DNA from: Mycolicibacterium gilvum
GTDB taxonomy: Bacteria; Actinomycetota; Actinomycetes; Mycobacteriales; Mycobacteriaceae
Direction: 5' to 3'
Assembly (NCBI RefSeq): GCF_900454025.1
Contig: NZ_UGQM01000001.1
Span: 1,612,001-1,676,000 of the forward strand
Length of the DNA: 64,000 nucleotides
The position numbers and the translations under genes were made by a program. Shown here in pieces: positions 1 to 9,128 of the stretch. Every line of letters begins with the position of its first letter. The stretch's first letter is position 1. The notes under the pieces were generated by a model. The model worked only from the letters and a program-made list of their open reading frames with translations, did not search any database and was not told the origin of the DNA.

Positions 1-1
1 C

Positions 2-523
2 GAGGCGCTGATGGAGTCGGTGCGCCGGGTGTCGTCGATCGCGCTCGTCCACGACGCGCTGTCGATGTCGGTGGACGAGGAGGTCAACCTCGACGAGGTC
101 ATCGACCGCATCCTGCCGATCATGAATGACGTTGCGGCGGTGGACTCTCCGATCAGGATCAACCGTGTCGGCGATCTCGGTGTGCTCGATGCGGACCGTG
201 CGACGGCCCTGACGATGGTGATCACCGAGTTGGTCCAGAACGCGATGGAGCACGCCTTCGACGCGGAGACGCCGCAGGGCTGCGTGACGATCCGCGCGCA
301 GCGGTCGGCCCGCTGGCTCGACGTCATCGTGCACGACGACGGGCGCGGTCTGCCCGAGGGATTCAGCCTGGAGAAGTCGGATCGACTGGGTCTGCAGATC
401 GTGCGCACGCTGGTCTCGGCGGAGCTCGACGGATCACTGGGCATGCACGAGGCGGCCGAGGGCGGCACCGATGTGGTCCTGCGGGTGCCCATCGGACGGC
501 GCGTGCGCGTCAGTCAGTACTGA
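2..523 (+). CDS. pdtaS: Sensor histidine kinase PdtaS, C-terminal part (gene starts before window)
   Basis: Only the C-terminal 173 codons are present and the frame is open at the window edge. The fragment begins near the phospho-acceptor/dimerisation helix of HisKA_2-type kinases (R-V-S-S-I-A-L-V-H-D). It then contains a complete HATPase_c domain, with an N-box (TELVQNAMEHAF, about 73-84 from the first Met), a G1 box (DDGRGLP) and a G2 box (GLQIVRTLV). PdtaS is a soluble kinase that phosphorylates the antiterminator response regulator PdtaR. Placement next to convergent whiB1 matches the order around M. tuberculosis Rv3220c, which supports the name. The sensory GAF/PAS part is outside the window, so identity rests on the kinase core plus synteny. 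Confidence 0.85.
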   Translation, partial: EALMESVRRVSSIALVHDALSMSVDEEVNLDEVIDRILPIMNDVAAVDSPIRINRVGDLGVLDADRATALTMVITELVQNAMEHAFDAETPQGCVTIRAQRSARWLDVIVHDDGRGLPEGFSLEKSDRLGLQIVRTLVSAELDGSLGMHEAAEGGTDVVLRVPIGRRVRVSQY

Positions 524-577
524 CGCTTTATGCCATTTCTGTTAGGCCTGATTTCAGTTGAATTGATTACACACGAG

Positions 578-605
578 TACGGCCCCGACTTTTGTCGGGG
601 CCGTA
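578..605. terminator. Bidirectional hairpin between pdtaS and whiB1
   Basis: A perfect 12-bp inverted repeat (TACGGCCCCGAC / GTCGGGGCCGTA) flanks a TTTT loop, in the gap between two convergent genes. There is no long U tract on either side, as is common for mycobacterial terminators. It would serve both pdtaS and whiB1 transcripts. Confidence 0.7.
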
Positions 606-626
606 TCGGTGTAGATCGAGGAGCGC

Positions 627-881
627 TCAGACGTTCGTGCGGGCCTTCGTCCGGGCGTTGCGACGCTTGAGCGCACGGCGCTCGTCCTCGCTCATGCCGC
701 CCCACACGCCGGCGTCCTGGCCGGACTCCAAAGCCCAGCTCAGGCATTCCGCGGTGACCGGGCAGCGGTTGCAGACGAGCTTCGCGTCAGCGATCTGGGC
801 AAGGGCCGGGCCGCTGTTTCCCACCGGGAAGAACAGTTCCGGATCCTCGTCGCGACAGATCGCCTTATGGCGCCAATCCAT
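627..881 (-). CDS. whiB1: WhiB1, iron-sulphur transcription factor
   Basis: This is an 84-residue WhiB protein. Cluster cysteines are at 9, 37, 40 and 46 (C...CxxC...C), followed by the GVWGG turn at 58-62 and a basic C-terminal tail (ALKRRNARTKARTNV) that binds DNA. The family holds a nitric-oxide-sensitive [4Fe-4S] cluster and WhiB1 contacts the primary sigma factor region 4. An in-frame ATG lies 31 codons upstream. The start at 881 is preferred because AAAGGGAG precedes it and the length equals that of M. tuberculosis WhiB1. A CRP-like site lies about 140 bp upstream. It is convergent with pdtaS. Confidence 0.95.
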   Translation of the reverse strand: MDWRHKAICRDEDPELFFPVGNSGPALAQIADAKLVCNRCPVTAECLSWALESGQDAGVWGGMSEDERRALKRRNARTKARTNV

Positions 882-1021
882 GGTCTGACTCCCTTTCATA
901 TGCGCGCAGAAGGGCGCATGAGCTTTACATCGGCTGTTAACGCAAAGGCACGAAATGTTTCCGTGCTGTTGCAATAGATGCTTTCACAGGCTGAACAGAT
1001 GTCAATAGAACTTCGTTAACT

Positions 1022-1037
1022 CGTGGGCTATCTCACT
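1022..1037 (-). promoter_or_regulatory. Candidate CRP (cAMP receptor protein) site upstream of whiB1
   Basis: On the minus strand the sequence reads AGTGAGATAGCCCACG. This fits the mycobacterial CRP pattern (GTGA-N6-TCAC) with one degenerate half, and it matches, as I recall it, the CRP site described upstream of M. tuberculosis whiB1. A -35-like TTGACA is seen downstream at 1005-1000 (minus strand), so the protein would sit just upstream of the promoter. Confidence 0.55.
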
Positions 1038-1152
1038 TCAAGGGTCGGGTACCCGGGCCCTCACACTGCTGTACTACGCTCTACCCATCTGCGCCCGAAA
1101 TCATGCGGGGCTTTCTCGGAACCTTTCTCCTGCCCACGCCGGTCTGCGCAGT

Positions 1153-2109
1153 TCAGCGCCCCATTCTCGCCGGTGGCGCGACCACCTGCAGAGCGCCGGG
1201 CACGGCGGTGAAACGCATCCTGTCGCGAGGCCCGAGGAAATCTCCGTCGATCTGGCATGCGACCGGGGTGTCGCTGGTCACCTCGACCCAGGCGAGGTCG
1301 TCGTCACGGATCAGGTGTTTGGCGTCCAGTCGGGGCTTGCGGGAGTTCATCTGCCGCGCCAGTCCCAGGTTGGCCCAGATGTTCATGCTCGTCGTCGCAA
1401 AGACACCCAGGCCCGTCTCGAAGGTGGTGTCGGGGTTCGTCCACACCGGACGCGAATTTGCGTACGTCCACGGGCTGGAGTTGGACACGAAGGCGAAATG
1501 CACCCCGCCGACGGGCTCCCGGCCGGGGAGGTGCAGCGTCAGCTGCGGCTCCTTGCGGGTCGCGGCCAGCATCTCGCGGACTGCGACGCGGATGTAGCGC
1601 GATGCGGTGACCTTGCGGCCCTTGGCGCGCTGCGCCTCGACGGCGGCCACCACGTCGCCGTCGACGCCCATGCCCGCGGTGAAGACACCCCAGCGTTCGC
1701 CGCAGTCCATCAAGCCGATACGCCGCCACGATCCTCCGCGCCGGAAGGCGCCGAGCAGGTCGACGAGCTGATTGGTGGCCTCGATCGGGTCCGGGCTGAT
1801 GCCCAGCGCGCGGGCGAACACGTTGGCCGATCCGCCGGGAACCACCCCGACCGCGGGGGCGGGATTGCCCGGGCCGCACTGCCCGACGATGCCGTTGACG
1901 ACCTCGTTCACGGTGCCGTCACCGCCGTGCACGATGACCACGTCGACACCCCCGCGGGCGGCGTCCTGCGCGATCTCGATCGCGTGGCCGCGGTGGTCGG
2001 TGTGCACCACCGACAGCTCGACGCGGCTTTCCAGCGCGTGCGCCAGCAGGTCTCGGCCCGCCGGCGTCGTCGACGTCGCATTGGGGTTCACGATCAGCAC
2101 GGCACGCAC
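1153..2109 (-). CDS. Diacylglycerol/lipid kinase family protein
   Basis: The 318-residue protein has the DAGK catalytic fold. It carries the nucleotide loop [10 protein letters not shown] (61-70) and [10 protein letters not shown] (91-100, the PGGTxN motif), and a C-terminal beta-sandwich ending in the typical [12 protein letters not shown]...F...PGALQVV pattern. The family phosphorylates diacylglycerol or other lipids at the membrane with ATP. The GTG start at 2109 was chosen because the conserved beta strand [11 protein letters not shown] begins there. A -10-like TAGGCT lies 8 nt upstream, which suggests a leaderless transcript. It is the positional equivalent of Rv3218 and is divergent from aroQ. 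The lipid substrate is unknown. Confidence 0.88.
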   Translation of the reverse strand: MRAVLIVNPNATSTTPAGRDLLAHALESRVELSVVHTDHRGHAIEIAQDAARGGVDVVIVHGGDGTVNEVVNGIVGQCGPGNPAPAVGVVPGGSANVFARALGISPDPIEATNQLVDLLGAFRRGGSWRRIGLMDCGERWGVFTAGMGVDGDVVAAVEAQRAKGRKVTASRYIRVAVREMLAATRKEPQLTLHLPGREPVGGVHFAFVSNSSPWTYANSRPVWTNPDTTFETGLGVFATTSMNIWANLGLARQMNSRKPRLDAKHLIRDDDLAWVEVTSDTPVACQIDGDFLGPRDRMRFTAVPGALQVVAPPARMGR

Positions 2110-2188
2110 GGGGCCCGAGCCTAGTGGGCGCGGAGGTCTCGGGGTCGCAAGTGCTCGTGCCGGGCGATGGCGCCGGTACCGTACAACG

Positions 2189-2632
2189 GTGACCGAACGC
2201 CGCCTGCTCCTCCTCAACGGGCCGAACCTGAACCTGCTGGGCACCCGGCAGCCCGAGGTGTACGGCTCGACGACCCTTGCCGAGATCGAAGCGAAGGTCG
2301 CCGAGGTGGCCAAGGACGCCGGTCTGCAGGTCCGTGCGGTCCAGAGCAATCACGAAGGTGTCCTCGTGGACGCGATCCACGCCGCCCGCACCGAATGCGT
2401 GGGCATCATCATCAACCCGGCCGCCTACAGCCACACCTCGGTGGCGATCGCCGACGCGCTGCGCTCGGTGGGCCTGCCCGTGGCCGAGGTGCACCTGAGC
2501 AACATCCACGCCAGGGAGGAGTTCCGCCACCACTCCTACGTGTCGGCGGTCGCGGACATGGTGGTCGCCGGCGCCGGACCCCTCGGCTACGAGATGGCCG
2601 TGCAGTTCCTGGCTGACAGGCTCGGGCCGTGA
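2189..2632 (+). CDS. aroQ: Type II 3-dehydroquinate dehydratase
   Basis: This 147-residue protein is a dodecameric type II dehydroquinase of the shikimate pathway (3-dehydroquinate to 3-dehydroshikimate). The hallmarks are the N-terminal [16 protein letters not shown] with catalytic Tyr25, NPAAYSHTS (about 76-84), and [16 protein letters not shown] with catalytic His102 and Arg113. The GTG start gives the same length as the M. tuberculosis enzyme. TACCGT lies 6 nt upstream, so the mRNA may be leaderless. The stop overlaps the next start by 4 nt (GTGA). In M. tuberculosis the single dehydroquinase gene sits in the aro operon, not here, so this copy may be a paralogue or a relocated gene. Confidence 0.93.
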   Translation: MTERRLLLLNGPNLNLLGTRQPEVYGSTTLAEIEAKVAEVAKDAGLQVRAVQSNHEGVLVDAIHAARTECVGIIINPAAYSHTSVAIADALRSVGLPVAEVHLSNIHAREEFRHHSYVSAVADMVVAGAGPLGYEMAVQFLADRLGP

Positions 2633-3081
2633 CCTTCCGCGATTCCCGGATGTTCACGCCCCGCCCGGTGCGCCTCGCCGGCGCGATCGCCGCACTCGAA
2701 GGCGCACTGGCGCTTCTGATGGCCGTGGTGCTGGTGGTCCGCGAAGCGGCCGGTCACCACGAGGACGCCATCAGCGGATACGGGACCGCCGGGTGGTTCA
2801 CGATCATGGGCTCGGGGGTGGCGGCGGCCGGCTGGGCGCTGTGGACGGGCCGACGGTGGGGCCGCGGCATCGCGGTGTTCGCGAACCTGGTGCTGCTGCC
2901 CGTGGCCTGGTACGTGTTCAGTTCCGGCTGGGCGGGCTACGCGGCGGTCGTGGCGGCCGCGGCGATCACGGTGCTGGCCGGGTTGTTCAGCCCGTCGGGG
3001 CTGCACTGGCTCACTCAGGAACCCGACCCGGGCACGTCGCGGGAGGCCAGCTCCGACAGGCCGGGCCCCGACACCCGGTAG
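2629..3081 (+). CDS. Four-helix integral membrane protein, Rv3217c-like
   Basis: This is a 150-residue hydrophobic protein with four predicted membrane segments, at about 14-38 ([20 protein letters not shown]), 54-70, 77-97 and 100-122. It ends in a short polar tail. It starts with GTG overlapping the aroQ stop (GTGA), so it is translationally coupled. The last 67 bp overlap the convergent GNAT gene tail to tail. In position and type it corresponds to Rv3217c. No catalytic motif is visible and the function is unknown. Confidence 0.8.
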   Translation: MTFRDSRMFTPRPVRLAGAIAALEGALALLMAVVLVVREAAGHHEDAISGYGTAGWFTIMGSGVAAAGWALWTGRRWGRGIAVFANLVLLPVAWYVFSSGWAGYAAVVAAAAITVLAGLFSPSGLHWLTQEPDPGTSREASSDRPGPDTR

Positions 3082-3545
3082 GTGATCCATTCGGTCTGCG
3101 GCTTCCCGCCGACACCGTCGTAGAGCGCGATCGCGTTGGCGTTCCAGTCCAGGACCGCCCAGCTGAGCCGCGAGTAACCGTTGTCGACGCACTCGCGCGC
3201 GAGGGTGGCGAGCAGCTTGCGCCCGAGGCCGCGCCTGCGGAACTGCGGGCGCACGAACAGGTCTTCCAGGTAGATCCCGGCCACGCCGTCCCACGTCGAG
3301 TAGTTGCGGAACCACAGCGCGGTCGCGGCAGCCTGTCCGTCGACCTCGACGATGTGCCCGTACACCGCCGGATCGGGACCGAAAAGCGCTTGCGCAAGCC
3401 GACTTTCGGTGACGGTGCATTCCTCGGCGGCGTGCTCGAACTCGGCGAGCTCGTGGATCATCGCCGTCAGTTCCGCCTCGTCGCCGGGGCGGACGGCACG
3501 GATGCAGATGTTTCCCCCGTCGCTTCGCTCGCCCCGCCTGCTCAT
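3015..3545 (-). CDS. GNAT family N-acetyltransferase
   Basis: The 176-residue protein has a single GNAT fold. Motif A is VRPQFRRRGLGRKLLATLA (about 95-113), the acetyl-CoA pyrophosphate loop (Q/RxxGxG/A). The motif B region is LSWAVLDWNANAIALYDGVGGK. The strand YLEDLFV before motif A is typical of the diamine/spermidine-type GNAT subgroup. The ATG at 3545 overlaps the entC stop as ATGA, so it is the third gene of a phosphatase-entC-GNAT operon. It is positionally equivalent to Rv3216, which appears shorter in the reference. The acceptor substrate is unknown. Confidence 0.9.
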   Translation of the reverse strand: MSRRGERSDGGNICIRAVRPGDEAELTAMIHELAEFEHAAEECTVTESRLAQALFGPDPAVYGHIVEVDGQAAATALWFRNYSTWDGVAGIYLEDLFVRPQFRRRGLGRKLLATLARECVDNGYSRLSWAVLDWNANAIALYDGVGGKPQTEWITYRVSGPGLSELASRDVPGSGS

Positions 3546-4639
3546 GACTCGACTCCCAGCGCTGACAGGATGGTGCGGAACTTCGTGGTCGTCTCGTCGA
3601 GTTCGGCTCCGGGATCGGATTCGGCGACAATGCCGCCCCCGGAATGCGCCAGCGCGGTGTGGCGGTCGGCGGACAGTTGCGCGCACCGGATCGACACCAC
3701 CCAGCGGCCGTCTCCGCGCTGATCGCACCACCCGACCGCGCCGGCGTAGAACCCGCGATCGCCCTCCAGTTCGTCGATCAACGCGACCGCGCGGTCGGTG
3801 GGGGACCCGCCGACGGCCGGGGTCGGGTGCAGTGCGACGGCGAGATCCAAAGCGGTCGTGGACCTTTCGCGCAGCGTCGCGGTGATCGGCGTGTAGAGAT
3901 GCCAGACCGCGGCGGTCCTGGTCAGCTGGGGCCGCGGCGCGATCTGCAGGTCGGTGCACAACGGCTCCAGCGCGGCGCGCAGCGCGTCGACCACCAGCTG
4001 GTGTTCGTGACGGTTCTTGTCCGATTCGACGAGGGCGGCACCGCTGGCGGCGTCGTCCTCGGGGTCGGGCCTGCGGGGGGCGGAGCCGGCGAACGGGCGG
4101 CACAGCACCTGCCTGCCGTGGCGGGCGACCAGCAGTTCCGGACTGGCGCCGACCAGGGCGGTGCCCGAGTAGCCCTCACCGGCCGCGGACAGATCCACCA
4201 GGTACTTGGTCGCCTGCGCGTCCGCGGACGCCAGACGGTCCAGCACCGTCCTGGCGTCCAGGCGGCCCTGCGCGGTCAGCAGCAGCGCGCGGGCGAGCAC
4301 GACCTTGTCCAGCGGGTCGGCCGGATCGCGCAACCGGGCCAGGGCCACCCCGATACGCCGGCGGTGCTCATCGGCGTCGGGGGACGTCTCGGTGATCTCG
4401 GTCGACGCCAGCTCACGCCCGGGTCCCTCCGGCATCACGTCGGTGAACCGCACCGACTGGGGGCGCATCAGGGCCGCGGGACGGGAGAGGTCGAAAGGCA
4501 ACGCGCCCACCACAATCGGTGAACTGTGCGAGGCCAGCGCGGCCCGGGCGTCCGCGATGTGCGGGAAGGCGGTGTGCACGCCCTCGCCGACGACCACACC
4601 GTCGGGGCCGGCGAAGACGAACGTGGGTTCGCGGGTCAC
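3542..4639 (-). CDS. entC: Isochorismate synthase (MenF/EntC family)
   Basis: This 365-residue chorismate-utilising enzyme is expected to interconvert chorismate and isochorismate for menaquinone or siderophore precursors. The chorismate-binding domain shows LDKVVLARA, the GASPELL loop, [16 protein letters not shown] and the closing [18 protein letters not shown] near the C terminus. These are standard Mg2+/chorismate-binding elements of the ADC synthase/EntC fold. The GTG start overlaps the upstream phosphatase stop by 4 nt (GTGA). It is the Rv3215 equivalent. Sequence alone does not separate the EntC role from the MenF role. Confidence 0.9.
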   Translation of the reverse strand: MTREPTFVFAGPDGVVVGEGVHTAFPHIADARAALASHSSPIVVGALPFDLSRPAALMRPQSVRFTDVMPEGPGRELASTEITETSPDADEHRRRIGVALARLRDPADPLDKVVLARALLLTAQGRLDARTVLDRLASADAQATKYLVDLSAAGEGYSGTALVGASPELLVARHGRQVLCRPFAGSAPRRPDPEDDAASGAALVESDKNRHEHQLVVDALRAALEPLCTDLQIAPRPQLTRTAAVWHLYTPITATLRERSTTALDLAVALHPTPAVGGSPTDRAVALIDELEGDRGFYAGAVGWCDQRGDGRWVVSIRCAQLSADRHTALAHSGGGIVAESDPGAELDETTTKFRTILSALGVES

Positions 4640-5247
4640 GTCGACACGGCCGGGTTGGGCAGACCGGTCTGGGCCAGCGCACTGAGCTGGCGCACACCGT
4701 GCTCGAAGCCGCACACCGCGATCGACGCCGCGGGCATCGCGAACCGGATGCCCTCGTAGACGGGCTGCTCGATCCAGCGGGTGATGACGGCGCGGGAGAA
4801 ATGCCCATGCCCGACGAAGACCACATCGCGCGACTCCATGTGCCCCAGCGCAACGTCGATGGCCTGATCGGCCCGCGCACACACCTGCGCCGAGGTCTCG
4901 CCGCCCGGGCATCCGTGGGTCCAGACCAGCCAGTTCGGCACGGCCTTACGGATGTCGGCGGTGGTGGTGCCCTCGTAGTCGCCGTAATCCCATTCGCTCA
5001 CCAGCGGGCTGACCTCGTCCACGGTCAGGCCGGCGAGATCGGCGGTCGTGGTGGCGCGCACCCGCGGGCTGCTCACCACGTAGGGATCGTCGAGTTCCAT
5101 CTGCTTCAGCGTGTCTGCCGCGGCCCGGGCCTGTGCCCGGCCATGCTCGGTGAGCTCAAGTTCGGTACTGCTCGTATGCTTGCCCGATTTCGACCATTCC
5201 GTCTCACCGTGGCGGAGCAGGATCAGACGGTGCTGCAGGAGGCCCAC
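4636..5247 (-). CDS. Histidine phosphatase superfamily protein (Rv3214/Gpm2-like acid phosphatase)
   Basis: This 203-residue protein has the phosphohistidine motif LLRHGETEW (His13) and the second catalytic histidine in FVGHGHFSRAV. EWDYGDYEG and CPGGET are also typical. It is the same length as M. tuberculosis Rv3214, once annotated as phosphoglycerate mutase 2 but reported to act as an acid phosphatase. The GTG at 5247 was chosen by alignment to that protein. It is the first gene of the operon with entC and the GNAT gene and is divergent from the ParA-like gene at 5341. Its physiological substrate is unknown. Confidence 0.88.
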   Translation of the reverse strand: MGLLQHRLILLRHGETEWSKSGKHTSSTELELTEHGRAQARAAADTLKQMELDDPYVVSSPRVRATTTADLAGLTVDEVSPLVSEWDYGDYEGTTTADIRKAVPNWLVWTHGCPGGETSAQVCARADQAIDVALGHMESRDVVFVGHGHFSRAVITRWIEQPVYEGIRFAMPAASIAVCGFEHGVRQLSALAQTGLPNPAVST

Positions 5248-5340
5248 AGAGTCCGATTCTGCCGTACGTCGAGGTTTGTCACACGAACGTGCCGGTGAAC
5301 ATGCACAGGGGAGGGCCAAGATGTCAGGATGGGCGGCAGG

Positions 5341-6144
5341 ATGGGAACAGTGACTCGGGTACTTGCGGTCGCCAATCAGAAGGGCGGAGTCGCCAAGACG
5401 ACGACGGTGGCATCGGTCGGCGCGGCGATGGTCGAGCAGGGCAAGAAGGTGTTGCTCGTCGACCTCGACCCCCAGGGTTCGCTGACGTTCTCGCTCGGCC
5501 ACGACCCGGACAAACTGCCCGTCTCCGTCCACGAAGTGCTGCTCGGAGATGTCGAACCCGACGTCGCGATCGTGGAGACCCCCGAGGGCATGTCGTTGCT
5601 GCCGGCCAACATCGATCTCGCGGGTGCCGAGGCGATGCTGCTGATGCGGGCGGGCCGCGAGCATGCCCTCAAGCGGGCGCTGGACAAGGTCAGCGCCGAG
5701 TTCGACGTCGTGATCATCGACTGCCCGCCGTCGCTGGGCGTGCTGACGCTCAATGGGCTGACAGCCGCCGACGAGGTCGTGGTCCCGTTGCAGTGCGAGA
5801 CGCTGGCCCACCGCGGCGTCGGCCAGTTCCTCCGAACGGTGTCCGACGTTCAGGCCATCACCAATCCGGATCTGAAGATGCTGGGCGCGCTGCCCACGCT
5901 CTACGACTCGCGCACCACCCACAGCCGTGACGTGCTGTTCGACGTCGTCGACCGCTACGGCCTGCCGGTGCTCGCGCCGCCGATTCCGCGCACGGTGCGA
6001 TTCGCGGAGGCCAGCGCGTCGGGCGCCTCGGTGCTGACCGGCCGCAAGAACAAGGGGGCGATGGCCTACCGCGAGTTCGCCGACGCGCTGCTCAAGCACT
6101 GGAAGACGGGCAAGGATCTCGCCACGTTCACGCCGGACCTTTAG
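5341..6144 (+). CDS. ParA/Soj-like ATPase (orphan)
   Basis: This 267-residue cytoplasmic ATPase has a deviant Walker A box NQKGGVAKTTT (12-22, signature Lys14), Walker A' LLVDLDPQG and Walker B VVIIDCPPSLG. These place it in the ParA/MinD class. There is no ParB gene next to it, unlike the chromosome partition operon, so it is not the segregation ParA. It is the Rv3213c equivalent. The start is uncertain: ATG 5341 and GTG 5350 are both plausible and neither has a strong ribosome site. The stop interlocks with the convergent downstream gene (TTAG, 6141-6144). Confidence 0.85.
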   Translation: MGTVTRVLAVANQKGGVAKTTTVASVGAAMVEQGKKVLLVDLDPQGSLTFSLGHDPDKLPVSVHEVLLGDVEPDVAIVETPEGMSLLPANIDLAGAEAMLLMRAGREHALKRALDKVSAEFDVVIIDCPPSLGVLTLNGLTAADEVVVPLQCETLAHRGVGQFLRTVSDVQAITNPDLKMLGALPTLYDSRTTHSRDVLFDVVDRYGLPVLAPPIPRTVRFAEASASGASVLTGRKNKGAMAYREFADALLKHWKTGKDLATFTPDL

Positions 6145-7349
6145 CCGAGCGCGACGAGGTCGTCCCCCCGCAGCTCCAGCACCGTCGTCCCCGCCACCGC
6201 CGGCACGACCGGACCGTCGACCGGCGGTCGCTGCACCGGGATGTGCTTCTCGCCGGTACCCGTCTCCGGATCGAACACGTCGTAGCCGGTGGTGACCGGC
6301 ACCAGGAGCTTGCCGGCCATGATCGTCGCGGGACCCACCGGCGCGTCCGGACCCGTCGCCGCGACGGTGTACTTGTATCGAAGGTCGTTGCCGGAGAACA
6401 CCATCAGCGCGTCGCCGGTCCACCACGTCACCAGGTCGCCGGCTTTCGACATGGTCGCCTCCGGCGACGGCGGACCGTCGACGATCGTGGTGTCGACCGT
6501 CGCACCGGTGTCGTCGATGAGGTCGAGCCTCGGCTTAGGCGTCGGGACGTAGAGGGCGGTGTAGGTGTCGCTGACCGCGACCACCCGGGCGCCGGTCCCG
6601 TCGGCGACGCCCGTCTGCTGGACGTACTTCGCCTCGGGGGAGTCCTCTTCATCGGATGGGCGCAGCAGGGTCAGGCGCAGATCCTGCGATTCGCAGGCCT
6701 CCAGCACCGACACCGAGTCGGAGCTCGCCCCTGCGGACACGAATCGGCACAGCGGAGTGGCGGGCACGCCGGGCTTGATCGGTGCGTCGAGGGCACCGTA
6801 GCTGAGCATGCGGACCATGTCCGAACGCCACATCTCCAGACGGGTCTCGCCCTGCGAGAGGACTGTGCTGCCGTCACCGGACAGCGTGACGTGGCGGTCG
6901 GCGTAGCTGGTGCGCGCCGGGCCGCGTCGCCCCGTCTTCGCGTCCACGGTGCTGACCTGGCCGCACCCGCGCGCATCCGGATAGACGGCCACCGCGTAGT
7001 TGTAGACCCACGTGACACCGCAGAGATCCAGATCGCGGGCGTAACTCCACACGACGTCGCCGGTGGCGGGCTCGCGGCCCTGCATCGCCTGGCCGTCCCC
7101 GGTGACGACGGCGCCGCCGACGACCAGCGGCCGGGTGGTCTCCCCACTGCGCGCCGTCCACAACTGGGTCAGCGAATCCGGTACCGCGACAGCCGGTTTC
7201 AGGCTCGGGAGCGGCTCGGCGGCGGGTGTGCTGCGCGTTGCCCGCGCATCACTGGTCCACCACACGACCGCTGCCACCAGAACGATGACCCCGGCGATCG
7301 CAGCAGCCGCCACCAGGTCCGCCCGAGTGCGGCGTTCGGGTTTGACCAA
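6141..7349 (-). CDS. Membrane-anchored PQQ-like beta-propeller protein (Rv3212-like)
   Basis: The 402-residue protein has one N-terminal membrane helix (about 11-30) followed by an extracytoplasmic domain. This contains repeated outer strands of the kind G-D-V-V-W-S-Y..., TGRRGPART and GTGEKHIPV, consistent with a PQQ/WD-like propeller. Several paired cysteines could form disulphides outside the cell. The start is TTG (7349), 9 nt after the rhlE stop, and is supported by conservation of the N-terminal MVKPERRT with the mycobacterial homologue. It is co-transcribed with rhlE. Molecular role unknown. Confidence 0.8.
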   Translation of the reverse strand: MVKPERRTRADLVAAAAIAGVIVLVAAVVWWTSDARATRSTPAAEPLPSLKPAVAVPDSLTQLWTARSGETTRPLVVGGAVVTGDGQAMQGREPATGDVVWSYARDLDLCGVTWVYNYAVAVYPDARGCGQVSTVDAKTGRRGPARTSYADRHVTLSGDGSTVLSQGETRLEMWRSDMVRMLSYGALDAPIKPGVPATPLCRFVSAGASSDSVSVLEACESQDLRLTLLRPSDEEDSPEAKYVQQTGVADGTGARVVAVSDTYTALYVPTPKPRLDLIDDTGATVDTTIVDGPPSPEATMSKAGDLVTWWTGDALMVFSGNDLRYKYTVAATGPDAPVGPATIMAGKLLVPVTTGYDVFDPETGTGEKHIPVQRPPVDGPVVPAVAGTTVLELRGDDLVALG

Positions 7350-7358
7350 CGCAGTCGG

Positions 7359-8876
7359 TTAGTTGGTGCCCGCGGACGTCCCTGCGGCCGTCCCTGCAGT
7401 TGAGGCCTTGTTGGGGCGGCGACGGCGACGCCGGCGGGCGGGACGGGGTGCGCCGTCGCCTGCGCTGTCGGAATCCGAAGCCTCTGACGAGGATGTGTCC
7501 GCGGCGTCGGGAGTGCCCTCGGGGTGGCCGCTGACCGACTGGCCGCCACGGGTACGGCGCCGGGTGCGGTCGCGTGCCGGCCGCTCGGCGCGGGGTTCCC
7601 GCGGCTCACGCTTGGGCTTGTCCGCCGAGCGCGCCGGCTTACCGATGGAGCCGCCGGCCTCGGTCGGGATGTTGAGCTCGTCGTACAGGTGCGGAGAGTT
7701 GGAGTACGTCTCGGCGGGATCGGGCGTGTCGAGCCCCAGCGCCTTGTCGATCATGGACCAGCGCGGCAGCTCGTCCCAGTCGACGAGCGTCACCGCGATG
7801 CCGGTCTTGCCGGCACGACCCGTGCGGCCGATGCGGTGCACGTAGGCCTGCTCGTCCTCGGGGATCTGGAAGTTGATCACGTGGGTGATGTCGTCGATGT
7901 CGATACCGCGCGCCGCCACGTCGGTGGCCACCAGGACGTCGACGTCACCGTTGCGGAACCCCTTGAGGGCCTTCTCGCGCGCGCTCTGTCCCAGGTCACC
8001 GTGCACCGCGCCGACCCTGAAGCCGCGCTCACCGAGTTCGTCGGCGACCTTCTGGGCGGTGCGCTTGGTGCGGGTGAAGATCATCGTGGCGCCGCGGCCC
8101 TCGGCCTGCAGGATGCGGGCGACCATCTCGACCTTGTCGAGCGCGTGCGCACGGTAGGCGAACTGCTCGGTGGTGTCGTGGGTGGCCGACCCTTGAACGC
8201 CCTCGGCCCGGATGTGCGTCGGCTGGGTCATGAACGTGCGGGCCAGTGTGATGATCGGGTCCGGCATGGTGGCCGAGAACAGCATGGCCTGGCGCTTGGC
8301 CGGGATCTGCTTGAGGATGCGCTCGATGTCGGGCAGGAAGCCCAGGTCCAGCATCTCGTCGGCCTCGTCGAGCACGAGCACGTTGAGCCCACCGAGTTGC
8401 AGATGGCCCTGCTGGGCCAGGTCGAGCAGTCGGCCCGGGGTGCCGACGACGACGTCGACGCCCTTCTGCAGGGCCTCGATCTGGGGTTCGTAGGGGCGGC
8501 CACCGTAGATCGCGGTGACCGTCAGCTTGCGGGTGTCGTCGGCCATCAGGTACTTCGACGCGTGGACGAGGTCCTCGTAGACCTGGATGCACAGCTCGCG
8601 GGTCGGGACGACGACCAGCGCGCGCGGAATGCCGGTCAGTGGCCGCTCGGTGTCGGTGGTGATCCGGTGCAGCAGCGGCACGCCGAACGCGAAGGTCTTG
8701 CCCATGCCGGTGCGGGCCTGACCGATGAGGTCGTCGCCGGCCAGGGCCAGGGGCAGCGTCAGCTCCTGGATCGCGAAAGCGTGCTCGATGCCGTTCTCGG
8801 CGAGGGCGCGGACGATCTCGTCACGCACTCCGAGCTGGGCGAATGTGGGATTGGGGTGTGTGGTAACCGGAGTCAT
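7359..8876 (-). CDS. rhlE: DEAD-box RNA helicase RhlE
   Basis: This is a 505-residue ATP-dependent RNA helicase. It shows a Q motif (F-x-x-L-G-V...AIQ), motif I ARTGMGKT (54-61), Ia PTRELCIQ, Ib TPGRLLD, II DEAD (170-173), III SAT (201-203), and HRIGRTGRAG as motif VI. The tail from about 415 is basic and proline/arginine-rich (RTRRRTRGGQ and a run of nine Arg near the end), probably an RNA-binding extension. It corresponds to Rv3211. The promoter probably lies in the 252-bp gap shared with the divergent ferritin-like gene. It is implicated by family in rRNA maturation or RNA decay. Confidence 0.95.
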   Translation of the reverse strand: MTPVTTHPNPTFAQLGVRDEIVRALAENGIEHAFAIQELTLPLALAGDDLIGQARTGMGKTFAFGVPLLHRITTDTERPLTGIPRALVVVPTRELCIQVYEDLVHASKYLMADDTRKLTVTAIYGGRPYEPQIEALQKGVDVVVGTPGRLLDLAQQGHLQLGGLNVLVLDEADEMLDLGFLPDIERILKQIPAKRQAMLFSATMPDPIITLARTFMTQPTHIRAEGVQGSATHDTTEQFAYRAHALDKVEMVARILQAEGRGATMIFTRTKRTAQKVADELGERGFRVGAVHGDLGQSAREKALKGFRNGDVDVLVATDVAARGIDIDDITHVINFQIPEDEQAYVHRIGRTGRAGKTGIAVTLVDWDELPRWSMIDKALGLDTPDPAETYSNSPHLYDELNIPTEAGGSIGKPARSADKPKREPREPRAERPARDRTRRRTRGGQSVSGHPEGTPDAADTSSSEASDSDSAGDGAPRPARRRRRRRPNKASTAGTAAGTSAGTN

Positions 8877-9128
8877 GCTCGGTAAACGAAGCCTTTCACT
8901 TGTTCCTCATGCGGGTCCACGCGCGCACGAGTTGTGAAGAGAACTTCGCGGGCCCTGCGCTGAGGAGGCGGGCCACCGCGTGCACGCACATTTCTTAGGT
9001 GTCTGCGGCGAGAACTTGCCGGCGTGAGCTGGTTCGAACAGTCGGCACGCACACCGACACCATCGCCCATGGTAGCCGGTCGACTGCGCAGAAGCGGCAT
9101 CGTGGCCGCTGGAGTCTAAGGTTGGGGC

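Noticed and set aside
5341..6144. Chromosome or plasmid partition locus (ParA)
   Set aside because: No ParB and no parS-like repeats; it is the conserved orphan ParA-like gene of this region.
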